A DNA stretch of 64,000 nucleotides from Armatimonadota bacterium (GTDB lineage Bacteria > Armatimonadota > Fimbriimonadia > Fimbriimonadales > Fimbriimonadaceae). The DNA lies in NCBI GenBank assembly GCA_018268355.1, contig JAFDWR010000001.1, forward strand, positions 539,797 to 603,796, in the 5' to 3' direction. Position numbers and translations under genes: made by a program. Shown here piece by piece: positions 27,799 to 37,423 of the stretch. The stretch's first letter is position 1, and the number at the start of each line of letters is the position of its first letter. The notes under the pieces are model-generated. The model saw nothing but the letters and a program-made list of their open reading frames with translations, did not search any database and was not told the origin of the DNA.

Positions 27799-28209
27799 TT
27801 ACAATGCGAGCGGTGGCAACAGGCAGAGCAGCGCGCCGGCGGTCCACAAAACCGTTCGGGGCAAGTTCGCCCGGATCAATTGGTCGATGACCACGGAATC
27901 CTTCCCCGCCCCCAGGCGAGAATGGAGCGGCGCGGGACGGGCGAAGGTCCAAACGAAGCCCAGGATGAAGCAAACCGCCGCCGATTTCAACCCGATCCCA
28001 AAGGGCTGAACCAAGCAAATGACGCTTGCGCCAAAGCCCCCGAGCATCGGCGGGATCACGACCAGCCCGATCAGAAAGCAATGCCGTCGGTGGTGCTCCG
28101 CCCAGCGGTCGTCCGGCACGTCATGGAACGCGGGATAAACGAACCCCTGCACCATCCAACAAACGCCTGCCATCCATGCTGAACAAAGCAGCAAAACGAG
28201 ACCAGGCAT
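27799..28209 (-). CDS. Small integral membrane protein, four helices
   Basis: The 136-residue protein has about four hydrophobic helices (residues 1-25, 45-68, 73-92 and 113-134) with a His-rich loop, AEHHRRHCF, between the first two. No family is recognised with confidence. It lies 8 bp downstream of the TIGR00300 gene and 9 bp upstream of the deacetylase fusion on the same strand, so it may be co-transcribed with the former. Confidence 0.6.
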   Translation of the reverse strand: MPGLVLLLCSAWMAGVCWMVQGFVYPAFHDVPDDRWAEHHRRHCFLIGLVVIPPMLGGFGASVICLVQPFGIGLKSAAVCFILGFVWTFARPAPLHSRLGAGKDSVVIDQLIRANLPRTVLWTAGALLCLLPPLAL

Positions 28210-28217
28210 GGAAGGAA

Positions 28218-29231
28218 CTACGCGGTCAGCTGGCGGTGCAATTCGCGCATGAAGAACTCGCAGTCGGTCACGATGCCCACCGCCTGGTGAGTTCCTCGGT
28301 CGGTGAGCTTGATGACGGTGTCGGCATCGCTGTCCACCGCGAAGGTCGCCACCGATACGGGCAAGATGTTGCCAACCGCGACGCTGTGGAGGGTGGTTGC
28401 GACCATGAGCGCGACCCCGACCTCGCTGATGTAAGTGCGCATCTTATCCACCGCTTGCACGGCGTCAGTGATCACATCGGGGAGCGGTCCGTCGTCGCGG
28501 ATGGAGCCGCAAAGCACAAACGGCGTGTTCGTTTCGACGCAGGCGGCCATGATCCCGCTGGGGATGAGGCCCTGTTCCACCGCTGCCTTGATGCTGCCTG
28601 CCCGGCGGACACGGTTGATGGCTCGCAGGTGATGGGTGTGGCCGTGCGCGCTTGACTTGCCCGAACTCAGATCCACCCCAAGCGAAGTGCCCATCATCGA
28701 CGATTCGATGTCGTGGGCGGCAAGGGCGTTACCGGCGAAGAGGAGGTCGATCCAGCCGATGCGAATGAGGTCGGCGAGCACTTCGGCACATCCGCAGTGG
28801 ACGATCGCGGGTCCCCCGACGAGCAGGTTGCGCTTCCCTGCTGTCCTTGCCGCGCGCATCGCGTTCGCGGCGACCTCGATCATGCGCCGTTTTGGTCGCT
28901 CGGTGCTGACCTCGTTGCTCATGAACTGGAACTCGTGGACCTCAGAGCTCGACTCCGAATCGGTGACGATGTGCGTCCCGTCGAACCCGGTAACAAGAAG
29001 ATCGCCTACCCGGCAGCGGTGCATGGGGCACGTCGCCGCCTTCCATTCGCCGCCTTCTTTCCAGACGCGGACACCGCAGTCCATCTCGAGGTTTTGAACC
29101 GGAACCCACTCGCCTTCGACCCGAATCCACGTGGGGAAATTGGTGGTGGAAAAGAAGTCCTCGGGCAACACGCCTTCGACATCGACGGGCGTCAGCGAGG
29201 CGTTCGGAGCATCAGTGGGAAACGAGTTCAC
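28218..29231 (-). CDS. TIGR00300 (LOR/SDH) family protein, archaeal-type ornithine cyclodeaminase-like
   Basis: The 337-residue protein matches the TIGR00300 pattern over its C-terminal two-thirds. It has GGPAIVHCG, LLFAGNALAAHDIES, MGTSLGVDL, HHLRAINRVRRAGSI, CGSIRDDGPLPDVITDAVQ and VATTLHSVAVGNILP, ending with KLTDRGTHQAVGIVTD. Archaeal members have been described as NAD-dependent ornithine cyclodeaminases, and related domains sit in plant LOR/SDH lysine-catabolic enzymes. The substrate here is unproven. The GTG at 29231 is chosen because TAAAAT ends 7 nt before it; a longer form from 29288 would overlap aroC by 47 bp. Confidence 0.8.
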   Translation of the reverse strand: MNSFPTDAPNASLTPVDVEGVLPEDFFSTTNFPTWIRVEGEWVPVQNLEMDCGVRVWKEGGEWKAATCPMHRCRVGDLLVTGFDGTHIVTDSESSSEVHEFQFMSNEVSTERPKRRMIEVAANAMRAARTAGKRNLLVGGPAIVHCGCAEVLADLIRIGWIDLLFAGNALAAHDIESSMMGTSLGVDLSSGKSSAHGHTHHLRAINRVRRAGSIKAAVEQGLIPSGIMAACVETNTPFVLCGSIRDDGPLPDVITDAVQAVDKMRTYISEVGVALMVATTLHSVAVGNILPVSVATFAVDSDADTVIKLTDRGTHQAVGIVTDCEFFMRELHRQLTA

Positions 29232-29241
29232 ACCTAATATT

Positions 29242-30330
29242 TTACCGGTCCAGCCGTGCCGCCCGTTGGCGAAGGGCGTGGTCGACAAGCACGAGCGCGA
29301 TCATCGCCTCGACCATCACGACCGCGCGGGGGAGGACGCACGCATCGTGGCGACCCCGACCCTGGAGGGTGGTGTTTTCGCGCTCCGTGGTGACGGTGTC
29401 CTGGGTGCGCATCACCGTCGCGGTGGGCTTAAACGCGGTGCGCACGAGGATTGGCATCCCGTTGCTGATGCCGCCTTGGATGCCGCCGCTGTTATTCTGC
29501 GTCGTGTGGACGACGCCGTTCTCTGCCCGGTACGGGTCGTTGTGCTCCGAACCCCGTTGCAGGATGCCCTGAAAGCCCGATCCCGATTCAAATCCCTTAC
29601 ATGCGGGGAGAGAAAGAAGTGCTTTGGCGAGGTCGGCCTCCAGCTTGTCGAAAACGGGTTCGCCCCATCCAGCAGGGACGCCTCTCGCGACCGCCCCAAT
29701 GACGCCGCCGACCGAGTCACCGTCTTTTCGGACCGCTTCGATTCGCTCAATCATCTGCTCGGCCAACGCGGGATCAGGACAACGGACTGGCGTCGCCTCG
29801 ATCGCGTCCAGCGTCACCGTCAGCGGATCAACGCTCGCGACGAGCTCTTGGATTTGCTCGACCCAGGCCAAAACCTCAACGTCGAAGTTCTCGCGGAGGA
29901 CCTGCTTCGCAATCGCCCCCGCCGCCACGCGACCGATGGTCTCCCGTGCGCTGGATCGTCCGCCGCCTTGCCAAGCCCGAATTCCATACTTCTCGTCGGT
30001 TGCGAAGTCGGCGTGGCTCGGCCGGTACTTCTCCTTCATTTCAGAGTAGTCCTGCCAGCGGGCATCCTCGTTTCGCACCAACAGGGCAATCGGCGTCCCG
30101 AGAGTGAGGCCGTCCTCGCTAAGGCCACTGAGGACCTCGACGCGGTCACCTTCTTTGCGCTGGGTGACGAGTTTCGACTGGCCAGGACGGCGGCGATCAA
30201 GCTCCGACTGAATAAAATCAAGGTCAAGCCGCATCCTCGAAGGACAACCGTCGACGACCACGCCAACGCCGACCCCGTGGGATTCGCCGAAGGTGGAGAT
30301 TCGAAAGAGCTGACCGAACTGGCTAGACAT
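29242..30330 (-). CDS. aroC: Chorismate synthase
   Basis: The 362-residue enzyme converts 5-enolpyruvylshikimate 3-phosphate to chorismate, the last step of the shikimate pathway, using reduced FMN. Diagnostic segments are GESHG near the N-terminus, [27 protein letters not shown] (about 105-132), [15 protein letters not shown] and the C-terminal [18 protein letters not shown]. The ATG at 30330 begins the conserved [18 protein letters not shown]; the longer open frame upstream has no family character. No other aromatic amino-acid gene is adjacent. Confidence 0.97.
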   Translation of the reverse strand: MSSQFGQLFRISTFGESHGVGVGVVVDGCPSRMRLDLDFIQSELDRRRPGQSKLVTQRKEGDRVEVLSGLSEDGLTLGTPIALLVRNEDARWQDYSEMKEKYRPSHADFATDEKYGIRAWQGGGRSSARETIGRVAAGAIAKQVLRENFDVEVLAWVEQIQELVASVDPLTVTLDAIEATPVRCPDPALAEQMIERIEAVRKDGDSVGGVIGAVARGVPAGWGEPVFDKLEADLAKALLSLPACKGFESGSGFQGILQRGSEHNDPYRAENGVVHTTQNNSGGIQGGISNGMPILVRTAFKPTATVMRTQDTVTTERENTTLQGRGRHDACVLPRAVVMVEAMIALVLVDHALRQRAARLDR

Positions 30331-30476
30331 CGCTGGACCGAGGTTACCTCTTGATTCAAGCCCGCCCGGATGTGCCATACTTCCCGTGCCCGCTGATGGT
30401 GGAGGCGATTTGTCGTCTACAGGAACCTTCATGGCCAAGGCTGCGTTGAATTCGCAAGCCGGGAGTACTAAACGAA

Positions 30477-30827
30477 ATGTCAAAGCAAGCACTGCTCGAT
30501 AGCGTGGTTGAGAGCCTGAAGAAGACTGACCTTCCTCGGATCAACCCGGGCGACACCGTGAAGGTGTCGGTAAAGGTCCGCGAAGGCGGCAAAGAGCGAA
30601 TCCAGGTTTTTGAAGGCGTTTGTATCGCCTGCAAGCACGGCGGCATCGGCGAAACCATCACGATTCGAAAGATTTCCAGCGGCGTTGGCGTCGAGCGAAC
30701 GTTCCCGCTCCACTCGCCGAACGTGGCCAAGTTCGAAGTCACCCGACGCGGTAAGGTCCGACGAGCCAAGCTCTATTACCTCCGCGACAAGGTCGGTAAG
30801 GACGCCCGCATTCCGGAGAAGCGCTAA
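30477..30827 (+). CDS. rplS: 50S ribosomal protein L19
   Basis: The 116-residue protein has the typical L19 pattern: [34 protein letters not shown], then [20 protein letters not shown] and the basic end [19 protein letters not shown]19 sits at the 30S-50S interface. GGGAG lies 11 nt before ATG. It is 3 bp upstream of lepB; rplS next to lepB is a common pairing. No trmD or rimM gene is adjacent. Confidence 0.97.
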   Translation: MSKQALLDSVVESLKKTDLPRINPGDTVKVSVKVREGGKERIQVFEGVCIACKHGGIGETITIRKISSGVGVERTFPLHSPNVAKFEVTRRGKVRRAKLYYLRDKVGKDARIPEKR

Positions 30828-30830
30828 GCC

Positions 30831-31868
30831 ATGCCCGTTCTGCACTTGCTTGCCCAGTCGCAAGAAGGCGGCGTGCAGAACTTCATCGACAAACTGGCCC
30901 GGACGCCACTCAGCCAAATCCTTATCCTGGTTTTGGTCTGCACGGTGATCCGGGTCGCTTTGTATCCGAAGCTGGTCAAAACCGCGCCGCACCTCCGCAC
31001 CGGCAACTACAAGATCTTTCGAGGCTTTGCCGACTTCCTCGACGCGATCATCTACGCGGCGGTCTTTGTCTTCTTCTTCATCCGCCCGTTTGCGATTCAA
31101 ACGTTCAAGATCCCGAGCGGATCGATGTTGCCCACGCTTTACCTGCAGGACTTCATCGTCGCGAACAAGTGGGTCTATCGATTCTCTGATCCCAAGCCCG
31201 GCGATATCGTCGTCTTCCGACCGCCGGCCTATGCTTGTATGCCCGGTCAGATCGAAGCCGACGGCCAACCGAACGTTGACTTTATCAAGCGCTGCGTCGG
31301 CGCGCCTGGCCAAGTCATCGAGATCAGGGATTCCGTGCTCTGGGTGAACGGTGTGAAAGCCGACGACCGGTACCGCTGGTTCACCGTCGACAACTCCTCG
31401 CCAATCGGAGCCACCCGCGACGGCTACCTCTGCGATTTCAAGCTCATCAAGTACGACGGCCCCAAGTATCGCAACTGGAACGGTCGCTACATCCCCGTCA
31501 TCATCGACCGCGCCCACGGCGGCATCCCGAACACCTCGAGCATCACCGGCAACGGTGGCCCGAGCGTCTCGGCTGAGTTCATGATCGGAGTGACGAAGTC
31601 TGAAGGCGCGGTGCCCAAGGAGTTCCGATCCGAATCGGAATACATCGACGAGGACCGAAAGGTAGCCGAGTACCTGTTGAGCGCGCCTCCCGCCGCGATC
31701 CCGAACGGTCAGTTCCTCATGATGGGCGACAATCGAAACGGCAGCTTTGATGGCCGCGCCTGGGGCCTCGTCCCGAGCGATGACATCGTGGGTCGAGCCG
31801 AGGCCGTCTGGCTTCCGCTGAACCGCATCCACCGGGTCGGACCGCAGACCTCGGGCGACACGAAGTAA
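30831..31868 (+). CDS. lepB: Signal peptidase I
   Basis: The 345-residue enzyme removes signal peptides from exported proteins at the outer face of the inner membrane. Two transmembrane helices (about 26-44 and 69-86) precede the catalytic Ser98 in the SGSMLPTL motif. The general-base Lys152 is in FIKRCVG, and box E is MGDNRNGSFDGRAWG near residue 302. An insertion of about 90 residues between the Lys box and box E makes it longer than the simplest Gram-positive forms but comparable with LepB of diderms. It forms an operon with rplS. Confidence 0.96.
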   Translation: MPVLHLLAQSQEGGVQNFIDKLARTPLSQILILVLVCTVIRVALYPKLVKTAPHLRTGNYKIFRGFADFLDAIIYAAVFVFFFIRPFAIQTFKIPSGSMLPTLYLQDFIVANKWVYRFSDPKPGDIVVFRPPAYACMPGQIEADGQPNVDFIKRCVGAPGQVIEIRDSVLWVNGVKADDRYRWFTVDNSSPIGATRDGYLCDFKLIKYDGPKYRNWNGRYIPVIIDRAHGGIPNTSSITGNGGPSVSAEFMIGVTKSEGAVPKEFRSESEYIDEDRKVAEYLLSAPPAAIPNGQFLMMGDNRNGSFDGRAWGLVPSDDIVGRAEAVWLPLNRIHRVGPQTSGDTK

Positions 31869-31888
31869 GCCAACTGCAAGCAGAATTG

Positions 31889-31918
31889 AAAAGGGCCTCT
31901 CAGTTGAGAGGCCCTTTT
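31889..31918. terminator. Bidirectional intrinsic terminator between lepB and guaB
   Basis: A perfect 14-bp inverted repeat (31889-31902 and 31905-31918, loop GT) begins with four A and ends with four T, so it can terminate both lepB and guaB, which converge here. Confidence 0.92.
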
Positions 31919-31920
31919 CT

Positions 31921-33399
31921 TTAATCGTCGCCTTGGCTGCCCCAGGGCGAACTGTAGTTGGGTGGCTCCTTGGTGATGCTGATGTCGTGGGGGTGGCTCT
32001 CGCGGAGGCCGCCGCTCGTGATCTTGCAGAACTCCGCCTTGTCGCGAAGCTCTTTCAGGTTGTTCGCTCCAACGTAGCCCATGCCACTTCGTAGGCCGCC
32101 GATGAGCTGGGCCATCGTGTCGGCGAGGACACCCTTGTAAGGCACGCGGCCCTCCACGCCCTCGGGGACGATGACGCCGCCCTTTTCCTTCACCTGCATG
32201 TACCGGTCAGAAGAGCCTTGCTTCATCGCGCCAATCGAACCCATGCCGCGATACACCTTGTAGGCGCGGTTGCGGAAGATCTCAATTTCGCCCGGCGACT
32301 CGTCGCATCCGGCAAACATGTTGCCCATCATAACCGTGCTTGCACCGGCGGCAAGGCACTTTACGACGTCACCGCTAGAGCGAATGCCGCCGTCGGCGAT
32401 GGTCGGGATGCCGAGCCGGTTTGCCTCGTCGCAGCACTCCAGCACCGCGGTGAACTGCGGGATGCCGACGCCAGCGACAATGCGCGTGGTGCAGATGGAA
32501 CCCGCTCCGATGCCGAGCCGGAGTCCGTCCGCACCCAGCGCGTGGAGATCGCGAACCCCTTCGCGCGTAGCGACGTTGCCCGCGATCACCTTAAGGTCGG
32601 GCAGCTTCGCCTTAAGCATCTTGAGGCATTCCATGACGCCCTTCGAGTGACCGTGGGCGGCATCGATGACGATGAAATCAACGCCGGCATCCAGCAAGGC
32701 CTTCGACCGCTCATAAGGCTCGCGGAGCGCGCCAATCGCTGCGCCGACAACGAGTCGGCCGCGCGAGTCCTTCGTCGAATTCGGGTGCTGCTGGACCTTC
32801 AGGATGTCCTTGATCGTGATGAGGCCTTCGAGGCGGCCGCCGTCGCTGACAATCGGGAGCTTTTCAATGCGATGCTCGGCAAGGATCGCCTGCGCCTGGT
32901 CGAGCGTCGTACCGACCGAAGCGGTGACGAGGCTCTCACTGGTCATTCGCGAGTGGATCGGCTTCGAGAAGTCAGTTTCAAAGCGGATGTCGCGGTTGGT
33001 GAGGATGCCAACGAGTCTGCCCTCTTCATCGACGATGGGCACGCCGGAAATATGAAAACGCTCCATGAGCTGGAGCGCGTCTTGGATCGGGTGGTTCGGT
33101 CCCAGCTTGATCGGATTGGTGATAACGCCACTCTCCGACCGCTTGACCCGGTCCACGTGCTCGGCCTGCTGCTCAATTGTCATGTTGCGATGGAGCACAC
33201 CCACGCCGCCTTCCCGCGCCATCGCAATCGCAAGCCGTGAATCGGTCACGGTGTCCATCGGCGCGGAAACGATCGGGGTTCGGAGCTGGATGCCGGGGAG
33301 GAACTCGGTGGCAAGGCTGACCTCGCTCGGCAGGACCTCGGTGCGCTGAGGCACGAGAAGAACATCGTCGAAACTAAGTCCCTCAATGAAGGTGGGCAT
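31921..33399 (-). CDS. guaB: Inosine-5'-monophosphate dehydrogenase
   Basis: The 492-residue enzyme oxidises IMP to XMP, the committed step of GMP synthesis. It has the N-terminal FDDVLLVPQRTEVLPSEVSL, and two CBS domains (about residues 90-205) inserted in the barrel. The catalytic loop GAGSICTTR holds the active-site Cys, and the flap region is YRGMGSIGAMKQGSSDRY. The ATG at 33399 is chosen; a TTG two codons earlier (33405) is possible. A CATAAT box lies 5 nt before the ATG. Confidence 0.97.
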   Translation of the reverse strand: MPTFIEGLSFDDVLLVPQRTEVLPSEVSLATEFLPGIQLRTPIVSAPMDTVTDSRLAIAMAREGGVGVLHRNMTIEQQAEHVDRVKRSESGVITNPIKLGPNHPIQDALQLMERFHISGVPIVDEEGRLVGILTNRDIRFETDFSKPIHSRMTSESLVTASVGTTLDQAQAILAEHRIEKLPIVSDGGRLEGLITIKDILKVQQHPNSTKDSRGRLVVGAAIGALREPYERSKALLDAGVDFIVIDAAHGHSKGVMECLKMLKAKLPDLKVIAGNVATREGVRDLHALGADGLRLGIGAGSICTTRIVAGVGIPQFTAVLECCDEANRLGIPTIADGGIRSSGDVVKCLAAGASTVMMGNMFAGCDESPGEIEIFRNRAYKVYRGMGSIGAMKQGSSDRYMQVKEKGGVIVPEGVEGRVPYKGVLADTMAQLIGGLRSGMGYVGANNLKELRDKAEFCKITSGGLRESHPHDISITKEPPNYSSPWGSQGDD

Positions 33400-33453
33400 G
33401 TTCAATTATGAACTCTGGCGAAGCGCGCGCGCCCTTGGTGCGTCGGGGTTTAT

Positions 33454-34347
33454 ATGAGTTTTCTCAGCGTTGCCCTGCTTTGCGCAAATTTCCAAAGTTC
33501 GTTCTCCCTGGCCGAGCTCGCGGTGAAGCTCGAAGAGCACTACAAGAGGCCGGTGTTCATCGGGGTCTCGAAGGTGCAGAACAAGGTCACGGGGATCACC
33601 TTCCCCGCCAAGCTCGACGACCTCAACGACGAGCTGAAGAAGAACATGCTCCGCCTGGTCCCCGGCGACGCCTTGATGATCACCGACGAGGAGCTTTCGC
33701 ATCAGGAGATGCTCGGCATCAGCCTTCCGCCCGTCGATATCGACTTTGACATCAAGGATGGCAAGGTCGCGGCGAAGTCGACCAAGGACCCGGGTTTCGG
33801 CGTCGTCGAAGTGGCGAAGATGGGCTGGCGCAAGAAGGTGAACCTGCCTTGGTTCCTGAATGGCAGCCTGATCACGATCTCCGCGAAGACAATGCTCGAG
33901 GATGACTTCGTCCGATCAGTCGCGCTTTCGCACGGCTGTTACGCCCGCCAAACTCCCGAGGAGTGGACGTTCACGATGACCCCGGATGAGTTCCGTCGCC
34001 GCCTCATCAAGACGATTGAGCGCAGCAAGAACCCCGCCATCGTCAGCCGCAAGGACTACTTCCTCGCGGCGATTAACTCACTCCCGAATAGCGCGCTCAC
34101 CAAGGCGATGGCCACTAAGGGCGACATTCAGGAGATCAAGCTCGCGCCCAACGCGCCTGTCATCCGAGCAGGACTCGCGACCCTTAAGAAGTTGATGGGC
34201 GCGAACGCCGATAAGCTCGACCGATTGAGCTTTGACAAGACGCGACAGATGAAACTGCAATACCAAACGCCGCTGAGCTTCCGGCTGAGCATCCCCGTGT
34301 TCGATTCAGAAAATCCAACCGACAAGTCCGAAATCATTGTCCAGTAA
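33454..34347 (+). CDS. Hypothetical, possibly exported protein, 297 residues
   Basis: No family is recognised. The first 15 residues (MSFLSVALLCANFQS) could be a short signal sequence. The rest is mixed alpha/beta, with a hydrophilic central region and a C-terminal beta section. It is divergent from guaB and is followed 9 bp later by the YbjQ-family gene, which has its own -10-like box. Confidence 0.55.
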   Translation: MSFLSVALLCANFQSSFSLAELAVKLEEHYKRPVFIGVSKVQNKVTGITFPAKLDDLNDELKKNMLRLVPGDALMITDEELSHQEMLGISLPPVDIDFDIKDGKVAAKSTKDPGFGVVEVAKMGWRKKVNLPWFLNGSLITISAKTMLEDDFVRSVALSHGCYARQTPEEWTFTMTPDEFRRRLIKTIERSKNPAIVSRKDYFLAAINSLPNSALTKAMATKGDIQEIKLAPNAPVIRAGLATLKKLMGANADKLDRLSFDKTRQMKLQYQTPLSFRLSIPVFDSENPTDKSEIIVQ

Positions 34348-34356
34348 TCTAGATGG

Positions 34357-34698
34357 ATGCGAAGCGACATTCATCAATGGATCACGACGGCGAACGGCTT
34401 TGAGGGCTACCGAGTGATCCGGAGCCTTGGCGTTGTCCGGGGCATCACGGTCCGAAGCCGATCGGTTCTCGGCAACATTGGAGCGGCGTTTCAGTCGCTG
34501 GCGGGCGGCAACATCACGCTCTACACCGAGCTGGCCGAGAAGGCCCGCGGCGAAGCCTACGAGATCATGCTCCAGCACGCAGCCCAGGTTGGCGCGAACG
34601 CGGTGATCGCGATGCGCTATGACGCGAACGAAATCATGGACGGGATCACCGAGGTTTTGGCCTACGGCACCGCCGTCGTGATTGAACGGATCCCCTAG
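34357..34698 (+). CDS. YbjQ/UPF0145 family protein
   Basis: The 113-residue protein has the family pattern RSLGVVRGITVRSRSVLGNIGAAFQSLAGG, then YTELAEKARGEAYEIMLQHAAQVGANAVIAMRYD and a final beta hairpin EVLAYGTAVVI. The family forms pentamers and is annotated as heavy-metal-binding-like, but its physiological role is not established. TAATCT ends 6 nt before the ATG, so the transcript is probably leaderless. Confidence 0.88.
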   Translation: MRSDIHQWITTANGFEGYRVIRSLGVVRGITVRSRSVLGNIGAAFQSLAGGNITLYTELAEKARGEAYEIMLQHAAQVGANAVIAMRYDANEIMDGITEVLAYGTAVVIERIP

Positions 34699-34711
34699 TC
34701 TCGGGTACCTT
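34682..34711 (+). promoter_or_regulatory. Promoter for the 34720 gene
   Basis: TTGAAC (34682-34687), an 18-nt spacer and TACCTT (34706-34711) lie just before the GTG at 34720, with 8 nt between the -10 box and the start codon. Confidence 0.55.
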
Positions 34712-34719
34712 GTCCACCT

Positions 34720-36522
34720 GTGCTCAGGGGATTTGCAACACGCGCCTTCTTTGCTGGGCTAACTCTGTTGTTTTCGGCGACCGGGTTCCCCGCTTCCACT
34801 CGTCTCGAAGGGCGATTGCTTTTTGTCAACCAGGTGCCGGTTTTCCGACTTGCGACCGACGCCCGTGCGCAGGTCCTTGCCGCTGAGCTTCGCCGCGACC
34901 AGACAGGTTCCGTTCGCGTCGAGATGGTCGGGACGAGTGCCTACCTTCGGTGGGGTTCGAACGTCATCGCCACGATCGAACCCTCCGAGGCCAAGCTCTA
35001 CGGCCTGACTCCGCGCCAACTCGCCGATACTTGGGCCAGCAAGCTCAATCCGGCCCTGAGTCTTCCCGCGATCAAGCTCACCACGGTCTCGATGCGACTC
35101 GCACCGGGCGCAGTCGGCAAAGTGGGCGTCACCGGGAGTTCGGCCGAAGTCGCGGTGGCCCGCTCCGAGGATAACTCGATTGTCGGCGTCGATGTCGATG
35201 GACCGGGACTGACCCTCCGCGCCTACAAGCCCGGCCGGGCAAGGGTCGTGGTCGAGGGTGGCGACGGCAAACAGGCGATTGACGTTTTTGTCCTTCCCTT
35301 CGCGGCCAAGTTTCCTCAGACCGTGACCGCGCTGGTGACGGGCGCACCCGCCACCGTCGACACCGTGCGCGGTTCGATCCATTCCGCCCTGCTGAGCCAG
35401 GTGATCCGCGAGCCCGGGACCAAGCTGACCTATTCGATCGACCGGGTGACATCGCTTGCTTCGGGATCACGGCGGACCTACTCGATCAATGTTCGCAGTC
35501 AGGCACCGAACGCCCTTGCAAGCCAAGGCGTGGTCAACGTTTCGGTGCAAAACTCGCCGATTCCGCCGATGAAGGAGGCCGAACTCCTCTTCAGCAACAA
35601 GCCAGAAGCGCTCAAGGGGCCGGGCGACTACTATTGGGGCATGGTCGGCACCGATCAGCCGGTGCGGATGCTCTATCACCACGTCAACCGCAGCGGCAGT
35701 GAGCTCTTCGTCAAGGTCGAACTCCTGAACCTTGGGTCCCAGCCGGCAGAAGCCCTCTTGATTCCCGGTGACAGCGCGCCGAGCAAGAACCCAACCCTTG
35801 CCGGACTCCAAGCCGCTGACCAGTTCGCCCGCAACTGGGTCTCGAACAGCGCGGAGATCGTCCGCATCCCCGCGAACGGCTCGCTGCCCATCGCGGTTCG
35901 TAAGCTTTACATCGGGCAGACAATGAGCGGCCTTTGCAGCATTCGCCTCCTTCCCGGCGGTCCCGAAGCGCTCACGGTGCGCGTTTCCGCCATGCCGCCC
36001 TTCCCTCTCGACGACCGATGGGCAGACGCGCTGAATTCCAGCACCCCTTGGCACGAGCTTGGAACGATGCCCGTCCCACGCGGACTGAGCGAGGTCTGGC
36101 GCCCCAGTGAGCACGTCTACGCCGCGCCCACCCTCGAGAGCGACTTCTCGTACCGCATTGGCGACACGCCGACCATCTTCCGCCTCGGTACCACCGCGGA
36201 GATCAAGCGCCGCGACGGCTCGACAAAGCTTTCAGGCAACTTCGGCGTCATCTACAACCTCCGGACGATCCTGGAGAACCCCACCAAGCAGGCCAAGCAG
36301 GTTGAGATGCTTTTCCGGGCGAGCGGCGGCTATAGTGGCGGGCTGTTCCTCATCGATGGCCAGATTGTTCGCACCCCGCTTCTAAACCCTCACCAAGAGG
36401 TTGTCGTCACCGTTTTCAAGGTCGAACCCGGCATCAAGCGGTTCATCACGATCCAGACGTTGCCACTCTCGGGCAGCAGCTATCCGGCGACGATCACGAT
36501 GCGCATGCGCGAGGGCAAGTAA
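34720..36522 (+). CDS. Secreted hypothetical protein, 600 residues
   Basis: The protein has a signal peptide (about 1-25) and is beta-rich over its whole length, suggesting several immunoglobulin-like or similar domains. One is at about residues 125-200, with the pattern of a bacterial Ig/invasin repeat (VTGSSAEVAVARSEDNSIVGVDVDG). No catalytic motif is seen. The GTG start is supported by the promoter just upstream and the signal peptide. It is 7 bp upstream of the TPR gene on the same strand. A surface or periplasmic structural role is possible but unproven. Confidence 0.65.
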   Translation: MLRGFATRAFFAGLTLLFSATGFPASTRLEGRLLFVNQVPVFRLATDARAQVLAAELRRDQTGSVRVEMVGTSAYLRWGSNVIATIEPSEAKLYGLTPRQLADTWASKLNPALSLPAIKLTTVSMRLAPGAVGKVGVTGSSAEVAVARSEDNSIVGVDVDGPGLTLRAYKPGRARVVVEGGDGKQAIDVFVLPFAAKFPQTVTALVTGAPATVDTVRGSIHSALLSQVIREPGTKLTYSIDRVTSLASGSRRTYSINVRSQAPNALASQGVVNVSVQNSPIPPMKEAELLFSNKPEALKGPGDYYWGMVGTDQPVRMLYHHVNRSGSELFVKVELLNLGSQPAEALLIPGDSAPSKNPTLAGLQAADQFARNWVSNSAEIVRIPANGSLPIAVRKLYIGQTMSGLCSIRLLPGGPEALTVRVSAMPPFPLDDRWADALNSSTPWHELGTMPVPRGLSEVWRPSEHVYAAPTLESDFSYRIGDTPTIFRLGTTAEIKRRDGSTKLSGNFGVIYNLRTILENPTKQAKQVEMLFRASGGYSGGLFLIDGQIVRTPLLNPHQEVVVTVFKVEPGIKRFITIQTLPLSGSSYPATITMRMREGK

Positions 36523-36529
36523 AGCCACC

Positions 36530-37414
36530 ATGAGCCAGGACAAGCCCGATTTTCGATCCGTTGCCCAGCTGTTCCAAGTCCCGATTCTTCCGGATGAGGA
36601 GCTTGAGGGCCTCGCCGAAGTCGACCGAAGCAAGGTCGGCGAGAACGCGGAAGAGAGCGAGGCGCTTGGACGCGCCTTCCTCAACGAAGGCGACTACGAC
36701 AAGGCGATCGAGCATTTTCGACGCGCGTGCACCCAGCGCGAACCCGGCGATATCCATTCGCAAGTTGAACTTGCGGGCGCGATGGACGCCGCCGACCGCG
36801 CACCCGAGGCCTTCCGTCAGTACCTGAAGGCGATCCGCGCCCAGCAGGGCGCGGTCGAGCCGAAGGTCGGGATGAGCGAAATCCTTAAGCGATATGGCCG
36901 CACCGGCGACTCCATCAAGCTTTTGATCGAGGCCGCCGAAGCTGACCCGAGCAACGCTTACCTTCGCATCAAAGTCGCCGAGGCTCTTCGCGACAACGGT
37001 CAGCCCAAGGCCGCCCTCGAATGGGCGACCCAAGCGGTCGCGATTGCTCCCGAGGACTCGTTCAACCACGCGTGGATGGGCGATCACCTTCTCAGCATGG
37101 GGCGCAACGCCGAAGCCCTCGAATCGCTGCGCGCGGCCCTCGAGCTCAGCCCGGGCGACGACTATCTCTACCTTCGCGCTGCAGTCGGGTTTTGGCGAGA
37201 GAACCGGCCAAAAGAGGCGATCAAGGCGCTCGTCACTGCGATTGAACTTGATCCCGAGCGAGGCATGACCCACGCCGCGCTCGTGCGGTTCTACAACGAG
37301 ACTGATCAGGTGATGGAAGCCCAGGTTGCAGAAGAGGTGATGCCGACGCTTGACCGCTATGACGAGGACCTCCTCCACAAGTTTCTTGTTGAATGCGGGC
37401 TTGAGCCTGCGTAG
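36530..37414 (+). CDS. Tetratricopeptide-repeat protein
   Basis: The 294-residue cytoplasmic protein has about five to six TPR-like helix pairs, for example ALGRAFLNEGDYDKAIEHFRRA (about 46-67), AYLRIKVAEALRDNGQPKAALEWATQAV and AWMGDHLLSMGRNAEALESLRAALELSPGD. These repeats usually mediate protein-protein contacts. There is no signal peptide. The ATG at 36530 follows the upstream stop by 7 bp, and the gene's last bases hold the promoter of the next gene. Confidence 0.85.
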   Translation: MSQDKPDFRSVAQLFQVPILPDEELEGLAEVDRSKVGENAEESEALGRAFLNEGDYDKAIEHFRRACTQREPGDIHSQVELAGAMDAADRAPEAFRQYLKAIRAQQGAVEPKVGMSEILKRYGRTGDSIKLLIEAAEADPSNAYLRIKVAEALRDNGQPKAALEWATQAVAIAPEDSFNHAWMGDHLLSMGRNAEALESLRAALELSPGDDYLYLRAAVGFWRENRPKEAIKALVTAIELDPERGMTHAALVRFYNETDQVMEAQVAEEVMPTLDRYDEDLLHKFLVECGLEPA

Positions 37415-37417
37415 AAT
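37389..37417 (+). promoter_or_regulatory. Promoter inside the 3' end of the TPR gene
   Basis: TTGAAT (37389-37394), exactly 17 nt, and TAGAAT (37412-37417) form a good housekeeping promoter. The -10 box ends 6 nt before the ATG at 37424, another predicted leaderless start. Confidence 0.75.
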
Positions 37418-37423
37418 AGGCTC

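Noticed and set aside
30331-30492. N-terminal extension of aroC
   Set aside because: Chorismate synthases start at the [18 protein letters not shown] region; the extension would overlap the rplS start region on the other strand.
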